Assembly (NCBI RefSeq): GCF_949987515.2
Contig: NC_082691.1
Location: 60,767,740-60,831,739 of the forward strand
From: Delphinus delphis
Taxonomy: Eukaryota > Chordata > Mammalia > Artiodactyla > Delphinidae
Length of the DNA: 64,000 nt
Reading direction: 5' to 3'
Shown here: positions 35,441 to 46,616 of the stretch, one piece after another
How the letters are laid out: every line of letters begins with the position of its first letter
Position numbering within the stretch: the stretch's first letter is position 1
Notes under the pieces: model-generated
Database searches by the model: none
What the model was told of the DNA's origin: nothing
What the model saw: only the letters and a program-made list of their open reading frames with translations
Position numbers and translations under genes: made by a program

Positions 35441-35860
35441 ATTTTTTTTTTTTGCTTTTTAAAACTTTATTTCAACATAACTATACTTACAGAAATACAC
35501 TCATATTGGTAATTAGAACACAATTTAACTTATGCTACACAATTTGGACCAGAAAACTTGGTACATGGTTTGCTTTAAAAAAGAAAGAAAAAGCATTTGC
35601 AATCTGGTTTATTTTTCATCTATTAAAACGTATATAAAAGATCCATCATCAAATGCTGCTAAAGCAAACAGCATGAACCTTGAGAAATTAAACTTTGGTT
35701 TGTCTCTGAAAAATAACACGTATTGCTGAAAAAAATAACACGTATTTACTGAAAGTTTTCTCTTTCAGTAAAAGTTTATAAACTGTAGAAGTTTATAAAA
35801 TTGGTGCAACAAAACATTGTTGTAATGTTTCAATGCCAGTTCACAAATTTCGATTACTAA
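35441..35860 (-). pseudogene. Retrocopy of an unidentified mRNA 3' UTR
   Basis: A ~420-bp insert begins on the + strand with poly(T). On the minus strand it ends ...GTTGAAATAAAGTTTTAAAA plus poly(A), so an AATAAA signal lies about 15-20 nt before the tail. It sits in L2 and is bounded by a 12-bp duplication with one mismatch, TGTCTACCCTGT (35429-35440) and TGTCTAGCCTGT (35861-35872). These are the marks of L1-mediated retroposition of a cellular transcript, 5'-truncated to its 3' UTR. Contains a short internal duplication of AATAACACGTATT. Source gene not recognised. Confidence 0.72.
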
Positions 35861-36055
35861 TGTCTAGCCTGTGTTCTTGTTTATTTTTCTTTGTAGCATT
35901 TGTCACTTTCCAGAATAATATATAATGTACTTACTAGTTTTGTTTCTTGTCTGAGGGCAGAGATTTTTGTCAGTTGTCCGCTACTGTATCCCGTTGACCT
36001 AAAACAGTGCCTGACATATGATTGATACTTAGTAAATATTTGCTGAAAGAGGGAA

Positions 36056-36115
36056 AGAGGCAAAGAAGGAAGAAAGGAAAGAAGGAAGGGAGGGAGGGAG
36101 GAAGGAAGGAAAAAA
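36056..36115. repeat. (GAAG/GGGA)n purine-rich simple repeat
   Basis: GAAGGAAGAAAGGAAAGAAG continuing into GGGAGGGAGGGAGGAAGGAA. Polypurine tract following the L2 tail. Confidence 0.9.
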
Positions 36116-38420
36116 CTATATTTAAACATATTAAAGAATAATTTTATTGCATTAAAACATAGCTGAGGTCAAATTGGATGTGGTCATTTCAGACTGAACT
36201 GTCCTTCTGCAATATTCATGTATACACACTAGGATGACCGTGTCTCTTCCCAGGGCTGGCCAGTGGCTGGTAGAAGTGTCTGCATCATCACACGTATTCT
36301 GACATTCCACCTGGGAACGGGCTACAGGGACATATACCTGGCAGAAGGCTGGTCTTCCCAACACACAAATACGAGGTTCAATTGCAGAATTTGAAAATCC
36401 CTGTCACCACTCACACAGGAGGCCAGAAATCATCTTAGGTTCACATTTGGAATGTGCAAGCATGTGTATTTCAGAACTCCTGAGTTGGTAAATATCGCAG
36501 GGAACTACATTGGGCAGGATCAGCTGCACAGCTGTGAGTGGCCTCAAGGACTGTTTTGTTTGGGTGATTGTTCACTGTAAAAAACACAGCGAAGGGGATT
36601 TGAGGTGTTTTGTGTGTGAAATTTTGAAAAAACCTTTAATAGGTGTCTCTTGTCATTCGCAACGTGGGACAGCTTGCACGCAGAAGACAGCTGGTTGATT
36701 TGATTTTTCTCTTTCAGTAAAGGTGCATCCTAATCCAACAGCTGACCAAAGAACCTGGTGGAGAAGCAGCTTGAGGCTCTGTGTGGCACATTATGCTCTA
36801 CAAATTGCCAGGCTGCACCTTGGCAAGAAAGTGTAATTCAGCAAACTTCTAGCCGCTGGCAGAGATTTCTCAGGCTCTGTTGAGTGAGCGGCAGTGGCAG
36901 GGAGGGGGCAAGAGAGAAATACATTTGGATCCTACTATACTGTTGGGTGCCATAAGCCAGAAATTGAGCATCTTTGACTTTGGTAATGAAACCCCTACAT
37001 CAGTCGTTGGGGGTACCTACTTCTTTGGCCAGAGATGGGAAGGTGCAAAGGAAGGAAAATGGAAAGCAAAAGATATAAATACTGAATAAGAGAAGAGAGT
37101 CACGTCAGGCAAGAAGCAAACTAGCAGCTGGGAACTTTGTCATAGCTGCTTCTCCCTTAAGGTTTGCATTGCCCGTTTGGGTCTTAGCTTTATAAAAGGT
37201 TACCTAACGTGTCGTAAGGCAGTGTTAGCAATTTGATTCCACAAATGCTCCCTTCTCTTGAAAATAACTTTACTGTCCTTTCTGAAACTCAGCATTTGAG
37301 AAATCTGACTACGATTTTTCAAGTTCTTGCGTAAGGAAATGGGTTACTACATTCTGATGGAAACCTCTTTTTTTCCTCATTCAAAAACTGTGCACAAAAA
37401 GAAAATACCGACAAGTACCTGTTGAAATGTGTGAAATGCTTAATGTAACCAGAAGTCTTTCTCTGTAACGGGGAGTAACTTTTGTGTCTACATCTAAGCA
37501 GACTGTGAAAAACAGCAGCCATTAGCCAAAACTGTTGACATCAGCCTCAATAAAACAGGTGGAGAAATGAAGTGGGAAGGACAGCAATGTCAACAGTTCA
37601 CAGCCAATCACCCAAGAAGCATCAGATTATGTATGTGCTTCCAAACAAGGTGGTTTGGTCCATTTTGGAGACCGCACAGGCCTTCAGTTTGGGATGAACG
37701 CTGACTTTTGTGGATGAAGGGAAATGAGTTGTAAGAGAGGCGGCAGGACGGATCCTCCAGCCTTTTTGTGTCTCTCGTATTGAGAATGGCTATCTGTCCC
37801 TGGAGAACAATTAGAGCAGCAGCTGGGCCATCAGAGTCAAAGGTCTCTCCTCCTCGGACCAGGACACAGCAGATTTGGAGGTCACCGGGAGTTTTAGGAG
37901 GCAGCCAGGTCAGCCCTTGATACCTGATGCTTTGACAGACTCCAGTAAAGCCAGGATTATTCAGCTTCAACTGGCACGTTGGTGGGAAAGATGGCAGGGT
38001 TCCACCCTGGTCTCTCATTTCTTTTGCTGTCATGGGAATGAGTTTGCAGTTGAGTCATATCCCTCTGTCGTCTTTCTCCTCTTTCAGGACTGAAAACCAC
38101 AAGCAAAGAGTATAGCAAACACTAATGGGGTGGTTCTTAGACAAAGCAACAGAGATTTGACAGTATTGGGGAAATGTTCAGAGTTCATAGGATCAAACAG
38201 GCTGGGCTTAGTAGTGTTGATAAAAGAAAACTACCACTTTGATTATCATTCAGCAATTTGGGATTTGGGCTTTTTCACTTAGTATTTCTAGTTTTTTCAC
38301 TTGCAAACAAGAATAGAGAACCAGACGTAGGATGCCACAGCAAAAACCACAGTGAAAATCTCCGTGCCCCTCTCTCCACTGTCCTCTCATAAGCATTCTC
38401 TCCATCTCTCTCTCTCTCAA

Positions 38421-38425
<5 letters not shown>
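36116..38425. other. Unclassified non-coding sequence
   Basis: About 2.3 kb without a recognised repeat. The longest frame (37608-38033, minus, 141 codons) has no known domain and no intron or promoter signal. No gene supported; this is one of the longer transposon-poor stretches and could hold regulatory DNA. Confidence 0.45.

Positions 38426-38453
<28 letters not shown>
38426..38453. repeat. (AC)n microsatellite
   Basis: An uninterrupted CACACA run of about 28 bp after a (TC)n patch. Confidence 0.92.
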
Positions 38454-38454
<1 letters not shown>

Positions 38455-39041
38455 GTGTGTATTTCAAATACTGAAATAATAACTAGTAAGCATACATTTA
38501 ATATACCAATATCCAGCAATTAAAAATATTTAAGTATGACCCAGAGAGAGTGAAAACAAAAGGAACAAACAGATTTCTCACCAGCATTCTGGGCGGAATG
38601 AATGACTGCAGCACATTGCTGGGCGTCTCTGAATCTGGGCTGGATTTCACATTTTGTAGCTTTGGGGAAATAATGTGCAGTTCAGACTCATCAGTCAACC
38701 CCAGAACCTCAGAAAGATGTGTGGGAAATACACTGATGGTCGAAGCAAGAAAATAAAAGCAACCTTTTCAAAGTAGAAGTCATTTTGATGGAAGGCAAGA
38801 AAAATAGACTGCAAAAAAAGTGGGTTTGTTTATTTTCATGAGACAAAACTTTCATGAGAGCTAACGTTGGCCTCATGCTAGTCACTGGAGGTATAGCTAG
38901 TAGAAGAACTCGGTGGGCGCCCCATTTTAAAAGTTTGTAATAAGTCCTCTAGGAAAAGAGAGGAAGAATGAGCCCCGTGTCAGCTGTGAGCGGTTTCCAC
39001 TGCTGATCTGCTGTGACAGGAGGGCCAGGGATTTCTGTGGA
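38454..39041. other. Unclassified non-coding sequence
   Basis: No supported feature. Confidence 0.5.
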
Positions 39042-39056
39042 AAGAAAATCAGGAGA

Positions 39057-39490
39057 GGGACTTCCCTGGTGGTCCAGTGGTTGGGACTTCACCTTCCAAT
39101 GCAGGGGGTGCAGGTTCTATCCCTGGTCAGGGAGCTAAGATCCCCACATGCCTGCCACCAAAAACCAAAACATAAAACAGAAGCAATATTGTGGCAAATT
39201 CAGTAAAGACTCTAGGGCTTCCCTGGTGGCGCAGTGGTTGAGAGTCTGCCTGGCGATGCAGGGGATGCGGGTTCGTGCCCCGGTCCAGGAAGATCCCACA
39301 TGCCACGGAGCGGCTGGGCCCGTGAGCCATGGCTGCTGGGCCTGCGCGTCCGGAGCCTCTGCTCCGCAACAGGAGAGGCCACAGCAGTGAGAGGCCCACG
39401 TACCGCCAAATAAATAAATAAATAAATAAATAAAAATAAAGACTCTAAAAATGGTCCACATCAAAAAAACTTTAAAAAAAAAAAAAAAGG
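39057..39490 (+). mobile_element. CHR-related SINE containing a second SINE
   Basis: Outer element: GGGACTTCCCTGGTGGTCCA head, 'aatgcagggggtgcaggttctatccctggtcagggagctaagatcc' body and A-rich tail up to 39488. Its TSD AAGAAAATCAGGAGA lies at 39042-39056 and 39491-39505. The inner SINE at 39215-39436 accounts for the extra length. Confidence 0.9.
39215..39436 (+). mobile_element. Short-form CHR SINE nested in another SINE
   Basis: GGGCTTCCCTGGTGGCGCAG ... GAGAGGCCCACGTACCGCC followed by (AAAT)n. TSD TAAAGACTCTA at 39204-39214 and 39437-39447. Confidence 0.95.
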
Positions 39491-39505
39491 AAGAAAATCA
39501 GGAGA

Positions 39506-39606
39506 CCTGATTCCATTCCCCAGGACACACCTGTTAGGACCTCGGTTTCTTCATCTGTAAAAATGAGAATAATGATTCCCGCTTTACCTTCCTCATAGAA
39601 TAGAGA
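39506..39606 (+). mobile_element. MIR fragment
   Basis: 'cctcggtttcttcatctgtaaaaatgagaataatgattcc' is the MIR core. An LTR interrupts it at 39607. Confidence 0.7.
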
Positions 39607-40287
39607 TGTTACCGAACCAAACTTGGGTCCACTCACCCACGCACCGTAAAGCCAATCTACTGACAGCAGGTTGTGGTGAAGGAAAGTGTGGCATTTATTG
39701 TAAGGCACCAGACAAGGAGTCCAGGGCAGCTAATGCTCAAGAGGCCAAACTCCCCAATGGGTTTCAGAGAAGCATTTTTAAAGGCAAGGTGAGGGAGGGA
39801 TGTTGCAGGGTATATGATCAGCTCGTGCACAATTCTCTAATTGATTGATGGTGAGGTAACAGGGCAGTGTCACAGGGGTTAACATTATCAATCCTCACCC
39901 TCCAGCCGGACTGGGGGCTCCATGCTCATGGTCATCGTGTAGTTAACTTCTTTCATTTGGTAGGGGCTTCAGTATCTGTAAAGTGACTCAGGAATGTACA
40001 TCAGATACTGTTATCTGTGTACTTCTGGGAGGAACTAAAGATTCTGTGACTGCCATATGGCCGATTTACTGTTTAAATTGTTTCCAGTTCTCCTAGCCCA
40101 ACTGCTATTTTTGTCACTACATGTTCACATCCCTTCAATCATTAATTCTTGAGCCAGGCTTTTTTTGTGTGACTCAGGGGAAGCCTTGGAGACTACATCT
40201 TTTCTACAAACAAGAGGCAGGCAGAGGACATGGTGGGGGGGGGCGGGGTCTGTCCTGGGAAGGCCCCTAGGGTTCTGCTTGGTTACA
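39607..40287 (-). mobile_element. Solo LTR of a class-I-type endogenous retrovirus
   Basis: TG...CA bounded. The minus strand carries an AATAAATGCC signal (reverse complement of 'ggcatttattg' near 39690) near its 3' end, which is ...TTCGGTAACA. A 4-bp TSD GAGA (39603-39606 and 40288-40291) supports the limits, though the right edge is less certain. No viral coding sequence. Confidence 0.62.
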
Positions 40288-41040
40288 GAGATACCATATA
40301 ATATAGGCCACAAATATACAATGGTACTTTTAATATTATTCTAGTCCTGAACTTGGTTGTGACTCTTAGGGCCTCACCCTGGGGCAGAGTCCCCCTGTTT
40401 CCAGTACCCCTTCTTGTGATACCCAAAATCTGATAGCTTGGCCAAAAGAAAACCCCAAAGGGCATGGCCCCTGGATTTTATATCAGAGACTCAAAAGAGT
40501 AAATTGACTAGATGAAGAGGTAGTGATGATAATAAACCTCTATAGTGGTACTTTGGCTTCACGATATCTTATAGCCATGGACATTCATTCAGCAAAATTT
40601 AGCAAGCACCTACTTTGTGCCACGTTTGAGGTATGACACTGGGGTTTTAACTGTGACCTGAGCACACACAGTATCTGCTCTCATAAAGTTAGCAGTCTGG
40701 GGAGGGTTGAAGGTAACAATTTAAAAATCGTACTGCTAGGTCATGGTTATATATTCTTAAGGTGGTGGGAAGAAAGGGTAGAGGGTGAGGCTGGGAAGGT
40801 GGCAGGGGCTGGACCACGCAGGCCCCTATAGGCCATGGTGTGGATTTTTGCCTTTAAGAGTCTATGGAGTTCTAAGTGGCATGATGGGAGGTGAGGGAGG
40901 GGTGGGCGTGAATAGAAGCATTTTCACATTCTGTGTTTGAAAAGGTGTTGATTGCTATGGTGGGGTGGTTTTCAATAGCATTTACTCCATTCATACTTCC
41001 CTCTTCTCTGATAATCCCCCTGAATTGAAGCGCTCGAGAT
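40288..41040. other. Mostly unclassified; an old dispersed-repeat scrap
   Basis: 'cattcattcagcaaaatttagcaagcacctactttgtgcca' (about 40580-40622) is a phrase common in old mammalian repeats. The rest is not recognised. Confidence 0.45.
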
Positions 41041-41043
41041 TAG

Positions 41044-41225
41044 TGCAGTGGTTTTCAATGTTAGGAGCACATTTGAATCCTGAGGGATTTTTTTTTTAAA
41101 GCCCAGGCCCATCCCCAGAAATTTGGATTTCATTGGTCTCAGGTGGAGCTTGAACGCGGCTTTTGTTTGGTCATTTCTGTTCCCCAGGTGATTCTAATGA
41201 TCAGGTAAGGCTGAGACCCACAGGT
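41044..41225. mobile_element. MER5-like hAT fragment
   Basis: 'gcagtggttttcaatgttaggagcacatttgaatcctgaggg' through 'ccccaggtgattctaatgatcaggtaaggctgagacc' is the MER5 order. Confidence 0.75.
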
Positions 41226-41249
41226 ACAGAGGAAAGCACAAAACGGGTC

Positions 41250-41435
41250 CTCAAAGCGTGGTCCCTGGAGCAGCAACGTCAGCGTCACCCGGGAACTTTT
41301 CTCAGGCAGATTCTTAAACCTGATCTCACACTGACTGAGCCGGAAACCCTGGAGCTAGGGCCCAGCAGTCTGTGTTTGAACCAGACCTCTGGGGGTCCTG
41401 AGATCCACCTAAGTGTGAGAAGCACACTCTGTCGA
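41250..41435. mobile_element. MER5-like hAT fragment (second copy)
   Basis: 'caaagcgtggtccctggagcagcaacgtcagcgtcacccgggaacttt', 'gggcccagcagtctgtgtttgaacc', 'gtgagaagcac' is a clear MER5A-type body, adjacent to the previous copy. Confidence 0.75.
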
Positions 41436-41439
41436 AGGT

Positions 41440-41615
41440 TGCAGGCAAGAGAACCTGGAGTCTGGACCTGGTTCTAGATCTAGTTGTAGAATAGCTCTGC
41501 GATGAGGGGAGGGAGGTGCAAATCATTGAACTTCTCTGACCCTCAGTCTCTTCAGCTGTGAAAAGAGTAGGTGGGATTAGGTGAGCTCAAAGGTTACCTA
41601 TGACGTTAGTCTATC
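41440..41615 (+). mobile_element. MIR SINE
   Basis: 'gaacttctctgaccctcagtctcttcagctgtgaaaagagtaggtgggattaggtgag' corresponds to the MIR core. Confidence 0.68.
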
Positions 41616-41639
41616 ATCTGTGCACACGAAAGCTAACAA

Positions 41640-42345
41640 CGTCTTTATAACATACTTTTTAAAAATCTGTATTTTTATATAATAGAACCAGAACATAATC
41701 ACTGTAGGAGGCTCAAAATACACATGAAAGAATAAAGAAGAAAATAAATGTCAATTAAAATTTCTCCACCTGGAGAGAACTGTTGCCCCCTCCCCAGTTG
41801 TTTGGTGTGTTGGAGATATTTTGGTGTTTTTCCTTCTGATATTTCTGCATGCATCTACTTACAAAACTGAAACCATGGTTCAAGAGCCTGCTTCTCACCT
41901 ACCATTATATCAGGGGCATATCCCTTCATCACTAAAAGTGATTTTAATCATCTTTGTTAGTGTCTACCTAACGTACAAACATTACATGTTTATACCATAA
42001 TGTATTTAACCTTTCCCCTGTCATGGATGTTTAGGCCTTTTCTCATTTCTTATTATGATGATGATGAATATCTATCTACCTACCTATTAATTCTTTGTCT
42101 GAAGACCTTCTTAAGAGAATCCTAGAACTAGAATCATTGGATCGATGCACATGAGGCACTTGATACATTGCCAACTTTTTTCCCCAGCAATGGGCCACTT
42201 CTTAAAAACACCGTCAGTCTGCCGGCGAGCTGTCCTCATGACACCCTCACCAGCATCAATAATACTGATTTTCATTTCATATACTGCCACAAGGCATCAG
42301 ATGCCTACATCTACAGGGTAGTATTGGTAGCAGGGGTATAGCTCA
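41640..42345 (-). mobile_element. Probable old L1-derived region
   Basis: 'accataatgtatttaacctttcccctgtcatggatgtttaggcc' is the reverse strand of the L1 3' block found at 43.54 kb. The remainder is too diverged to define. Confidence 0.45.
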
Positions 42346-42474
42346 GGCTTTCAACACCCAAGGGGGGACTCAGACTCAAGAGATGGAAGTGAGAGGGGCC
42401 CCAGGAGGACTAGGAGACTGTCTTGGGGTTGATGATGACGCTTTCAAAAAGCCCTCCTTAAAATGTACCACAGG

Positions 42475-42681
42475 GGGCTTCCCTGGTGGCACAGTGGTTG
42501 AGAGTCTGCCTGCCAATGCAGGGGACACGGGTTCGTGCCCCGGTCCGGGAAGATCCCACATGCCGCGGAGCGGCTGGGCCCATGAGCCATGGCCGCTGAG
42601 CCTGCGCGTCCGGAGCCTGTGCTCCGCGATGGGAGAGGCCACAACAGTGAGAGGCCCACATTCTGGAAAAAAAAAAAAAAA
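42475..42681 (+). mobile_element. Short-form CHR SINE with TSD
   Basis: GGGCTTCCCTGGTGGCACAG ... GAGAGGCCCACATTCTGG plus poly(A). TSD GTACCACAGG at 42465-42474 and 42682-42691. Confidence 0.96.
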
Positions 42682-42691
42682 GTACCACAGG

Positions 42692-43425
42692 AATTTACGT
42701 GAAGTCTATGGAAGGATTGCAGATGGATGGTAAATCACCTTTTCTAGAAATTGGTACTAAAAAGGCAGACTGTTGTGGTCCCCAGAGGCCAAGATGTGGG
42801 GCTGCCTGAAGCCAGGTGGAGAAGGGGCCTTTGATTAGACGAGCTTCTGAGGTCCCCTATGCCCTATGGATTTAAGATGCTAGATTACTAAAGTCAGAGA
42901 AGAGAGAAGGGTGTCCTTTCTTGCACCATCCTGGGCACTTTATACGTACACATGCACCCCAACGGGCTTCGTTTCCCCATGTTTTCCTGCCCAGTGACCC
43001 ATTCGTGCTTCCTTGTCTTCATCTGACAAACTTCCACTGCCGTCTCATTACCTGATTCTTTCTTGGATCCAGGATCCTAATCATAGAGACAAAGAAGAGT
43101 GAGATGCCATGCATAGAAAATAGAATCCAACCCTTATTTATAGAAAAGGAAAAGGGAAGTGGTGAGCTTATGTCACCATTTATTTATAGCCCCACCTACT
43201 TCCAGAAGTATCTTAAGTCATGGCTGCTTTGGCAGAGGACTCAGGGAGAAAAAAAGTCTCCTCTTTAAAAACCAGACCAGGGAGCACCAGCCCTGAGTTG
43301 TTAACAGGTTAACAATGGGGAAGAGAGTAATTCTGGCATTTAATTCCTGAATATTTTTAAATGTGAACTTTATTTGGATGAGAGGTAGTTTAGAGGGTGG
43401 TTAAAAGCATAGATTTACTGTTATC
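42692..43425. other. Unclassified non-coding sequence
   Basis: No supported feature. Confidence 0.5.
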
Positions 43426-43429
43426 CCCA

Positions 43430-43972
43430 AAAGAACTGGCACAGGTGTTCAAACAAAAACTTGTTCGAGAATATTCTTAGCAGCACTATTCACAATAGCC
43501 AACAGGTGAAAACAACCCAAAGGTGCATCAACTGGAGAACGGATAAACAAAATGTGGCACATGCATACGATGGATTATTATTAAGCAATAAAAAGTAATA
43601 AAGTACTGATAGATGCTACAGCATGGATGAATCTCGACAACAAGCTAACTGAAAGAAACCAGGCACGAGAGACCATAGACGGCACGATGGCATTTACATG
43701 AAGTATTCAGAATAGGCAAATCCACAGAGAAAGCAGATTAGCCATTGCCAGAGGCTGGAGGGGGAGGGGAATGGTGAGCGACTGCTTAATTGGGTAAAAG
43801 GTTTCATTTTGGGTGATGGAAATGTGCTGGAACTAGATAGTGGGAATGATTGCAGAACTTTGTGAATGTACGCAATGCCACTGAATTGCTGACTTACACA
43901 CTTTTAAATTGTTAAAATGGTAAATTTTATGTTATGCATGTTTTATCACACACACACAAAATAAACTTATTC
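43430..43972 (+). mobile_element. Old L1 3' region
   Basis: 'agcactattcacaatagccaa', 'ctggagaacggataaacaaaatgtggcacatgcatacgatgg', 'agaggctggagggggaggggaatgg', 'gtgatggaaatgtgctggaact', then (CA)n. This is the standard 3' half of old L1 elements. Confidence 0.82.
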
Positions 43973-43994
43973 TTGGGCGGTGGTGGGGGGAAGC

Positions 43995-44250
43995 ATAGAC
44001 CTAGTCAGTTGTGCCCAGGTTCTAATCTCAGCTCTACCATTTACCAGCTGTGTGACCTTGGGCAAATCACTTAAACCCTCAGTTCCCATTTCCTTTCAAA
44101 GTGGGGGTAACTGTAACAGTACCTACCTCAGAGGGTTATAAATCTTAAATAAGCCAACATATGCACTTAGGCATATAAGCAATATAAGCATTTGCTTAGC
44201 ATAATACCTGGCACAGAGGAAGCATGCTGTAAATATTTGTGGTATTAATC
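43995..44250 (+). mobile_element. MIR SINE, nearly full length
   Basis: 'gtgcccaggttctaatctcagctctaccatttaccagctgtgtgaccttgggcaaatcactt', 'gtacctacctcagagggtta', 'cataatacctggcacagaggaagc'. Best-preserved MIR in the window. Confidence 0.85.
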
Positions 44251-44257
44251 TAACCCC

Positions 44258-44468
44258 GGTATTCTCAACTGGGGGCAGTTTTGCCTCAGGAGAAAATGGC
44301 AGTGTCTGGCGAGATTTGTGATGTCACAATTGGGGGATGCGACTGGCATCTAGTGGGTGGAGGTCAGGGATGCTGCTACCTATCCTACAGTGCACAGGAC
44401 AGCTCCTCCACAACTAAGAATTATCCGGCCCCAAATGTCAGTAGTTCCAAGGTGGACAATCCCTGATT
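44258..44468 (+). mobile_element. hAT-type MITE (copy 1 of a three-copy family)
   Basis: 'gtattctcaactgggggcagttttgcc', 'gactggcatctagtgggtggaggtcagggatgctgct', 'acagtgcacaggacagctcc', 'ggccccaaatgtcagtagttcc'. It shares this order with 55.7 and 56.7 kb. Confidence 0.75.
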
Positions 44469-46135
44469 TAAACGGAGCATGTCGGGACATGTGCTTCATC
44501 TAATGAATATATGAATAAAAATACGTCAGATAGAAATTTTTGTTCGAAAAAGACTGCCAGCCTGTCTCTGTGTATAGACAACATGTGTTAGACTTTGTGA
44601 GGATATAAAAGAAACCCAGCCTCAGTCCTGGAGGGGCTTGGATGAGAAGAGCTCTGTGTGGAGGGCTGTTTAAGAGGGAAGTTTTTACCAAGAGACTTTT
44701 GTCATCATTTTTCCTTTAATAAGAGGTGATCTGGGGTCCTCCACACTTCTCACAATAATGCTTACTCAAATGATAACACTTAACAGTTCCCTATAAAGAC
44801 GCATCTTAAGTGAGTGAACAGTGTCTGTTCACATATCTGAATGTGTCTTGTGTTTGGGTAAATTCTATTGAACAAATATCTGAAAAAGAAATCACTGTCA
44901 GAAATAAAAATTACTTGTTATAAGTACAGGCACAGGCACACAAAAAAATATTAAATCTTCTTGTATTCAACCACCCACACACCAAAAGGTAAAGGAGACC
45001 CCTTTTGCCCACTTTCCATTTAAAGAGTTATTTTATCAGATTCCAAAACCATATATCCATATACTTAGTCTAGTTTGGATCACAGAATATCTTCTTACAC
45101 AGAATGACTCGCCATCAAAAGGTCTGTCTTGATTTGCTAGCAGTGAGGTTTGGGAAAGGGACCCTTATTCCTCCTCTCTGTCCTTTTGCCTTTAGGCTAA
45201 GCATTGGAAGACTGTTAAAGGCATGCCAAACCTTCAGTCAATCCCTGTGCGTGGCAGATGTCCTTTAGGATTGGGCGATGGGAAGGAGGGCTAAGGAGTG
45301 TGGTGGAGACCATGAGGAGGGCAGGCCCCTGGAGGTTCACACCCTTGGAAGCTAAAGCATGGGGATGCATGGGGCAAGAGACCCCACTCCATGCACCACC
45401 TTTGCACACCTTCCTCCATAACTCTGGTTTCCTGTATGTATAAGTGCTTTCGACAGCTTATTTAGTGCTACTGTGGCAGGGAATCTTACTAGACTCTCTT
45501 GGAGGAGGAAACAAAGGTGAACCAGACATAGAACATGTCACACAGAGTTCTCAATACGGCAGACCATAAGACCTGTTATAAATCACTCTAGTAAAGTGAT
45601 AAGTGCAATAAGAAAAATGTGAGGAAAACACTGTGGGATTCCAGAGGAAAGTGTTTGCCTACAGTGGGGAGTCTGGAGAAGTCTTTTTGGAGAGGGTGGC
45701 ATCTGAGTTCAAATGTGAACATTGGTGGATATGTAGATGTGGAAATGATGCTAGAAAATGCTAAAGGACAGAGCAGACTACCAAGGTGGGAAGTTGACTA
45801 TGTCGGAGAATAAGATTTGTAGCATTTGTGGCAGGGAGTATAGGGAAATAAATAAGATGGATAGATTGAGATGAGCTCATGAAAAACCCACAATGCTAGG
45901 ACACGGTCAAGCCACGGGGAATCACTGACATTTTCTGAGCAGAGGTGGAGTGGTGACTGGACTAAGGCAGCTGTTGTGCAGCTGTGTATAAGGTGGACTG
46001 GGGAGATATCAAGGGTCTGAGTTATTGTGAGGCAAGAATAGTAAGGAGAGGCCAGACTTGGCCAATATTTCAGATAAAGCATTTGGCAAGACAAAGTGAA
46101 GGAGGCAGCCCTGCACGGCTTACCTAGGCGCTTGG
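44469..46135. other. Unclassified, with old-repeat-like content
   Basis: 45440-46100 reads like an old dispersed repeat ('aatcactctagtaaagtgataagtgcaataagaaa', 'aagtctttttggagagggtggcatctgagttc'). Family not assigned, no gene. Confidence 0.45.
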
Positions 46136-46139
46136 ACAT

Positions 46140-46345
46140 GGGGTTCAGAAGCACGGGTGCTGGATGCAGATGTTTTGGGCTCTAGTCCTGGCTCTGCTGC
46201 TTAAACCCACTGCATGTCCCTGAGATACCTCTTGATGTCATCATCTCTTCATCCACAAAATGGAAATAAAAGTCTTGTTTTACATACTCATAAGAAGAGT
46301 AAATGAGTAAGTGCACTTAACACATTCTGAATCTCGTCTGGCGTA
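46140..46345 (+). mobile_element. MIR SINE
   Basis: 'ttgggctctagtcctggctctgctgctta', 'catcatctcttcatccacaaaatggaaataaaa', 'gcacttaacacattctg'. Confidence 0.7.
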
Positions 46346-46393
46346 ACATAAGTTAATGTGCTCAAAAGTCCAATGTAAAAGTTGGCTGTTATT

Positions 46394-46604
46394 TTTATTT
46401 ATTTTTTTTTTTGCGGTACGCGGGCCTCTCACTGTTGTGGCCTCTCCCGTTTCGGAGCACAGGCTCCGGACGCGCAGGCTCAGCGGCCATGGCTCACGGG
46501 CCCAGCCGCTCCGCGGCATGTGGGATCTTCCCCGACCGGGGCACGAACCCGTGTCCCCTGCATCGGCAGGTGGACTCTCAACCACTGAGCCACCAGGGAA
46601 GCCC
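46394..46604 (-). mobile_element. Short-form CHR SINE with TSD
   Basis: Poly(T), GCGGTACGCGGGCCTCTCAC ... CCACCAGGGAAGCCC. TSD TTGGCTGTTATT at 46382-46393 and 46605-46616. Confidence 0.96.
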
Positions 46605-46616
46605 TTGGCTGTTATT

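Larger units (their letters stand above)
33840..36055 (+). mobile_element. Long L2 element split by an LTR and a retrocopy
   Basis: L2 ORF2-type text runs from about 33840 ('cttgtcaatgtgatcacttgcctaaaagctgctaaatcc') to 34365 and resumes at 34847 ('ctctccacatccaacctgtcagctgatcctctgggctccacc', 'gcgatgcttttgaaaagtaattcagatcatac') to 35440. It continues after the second insertion with the L2 3' tail at 35873-36055 ('gtgcctgacatatgattgatacttagtaaatatttgctgaa'). All coding frames have decayed. Confidence 0.8.

Noticed and set aside
37608..38033. 141-codon frame on the minus strand
   Set aside because: Translation resembles no family I know and has no supporting gene structure. Kept only as a transposon-poor region.
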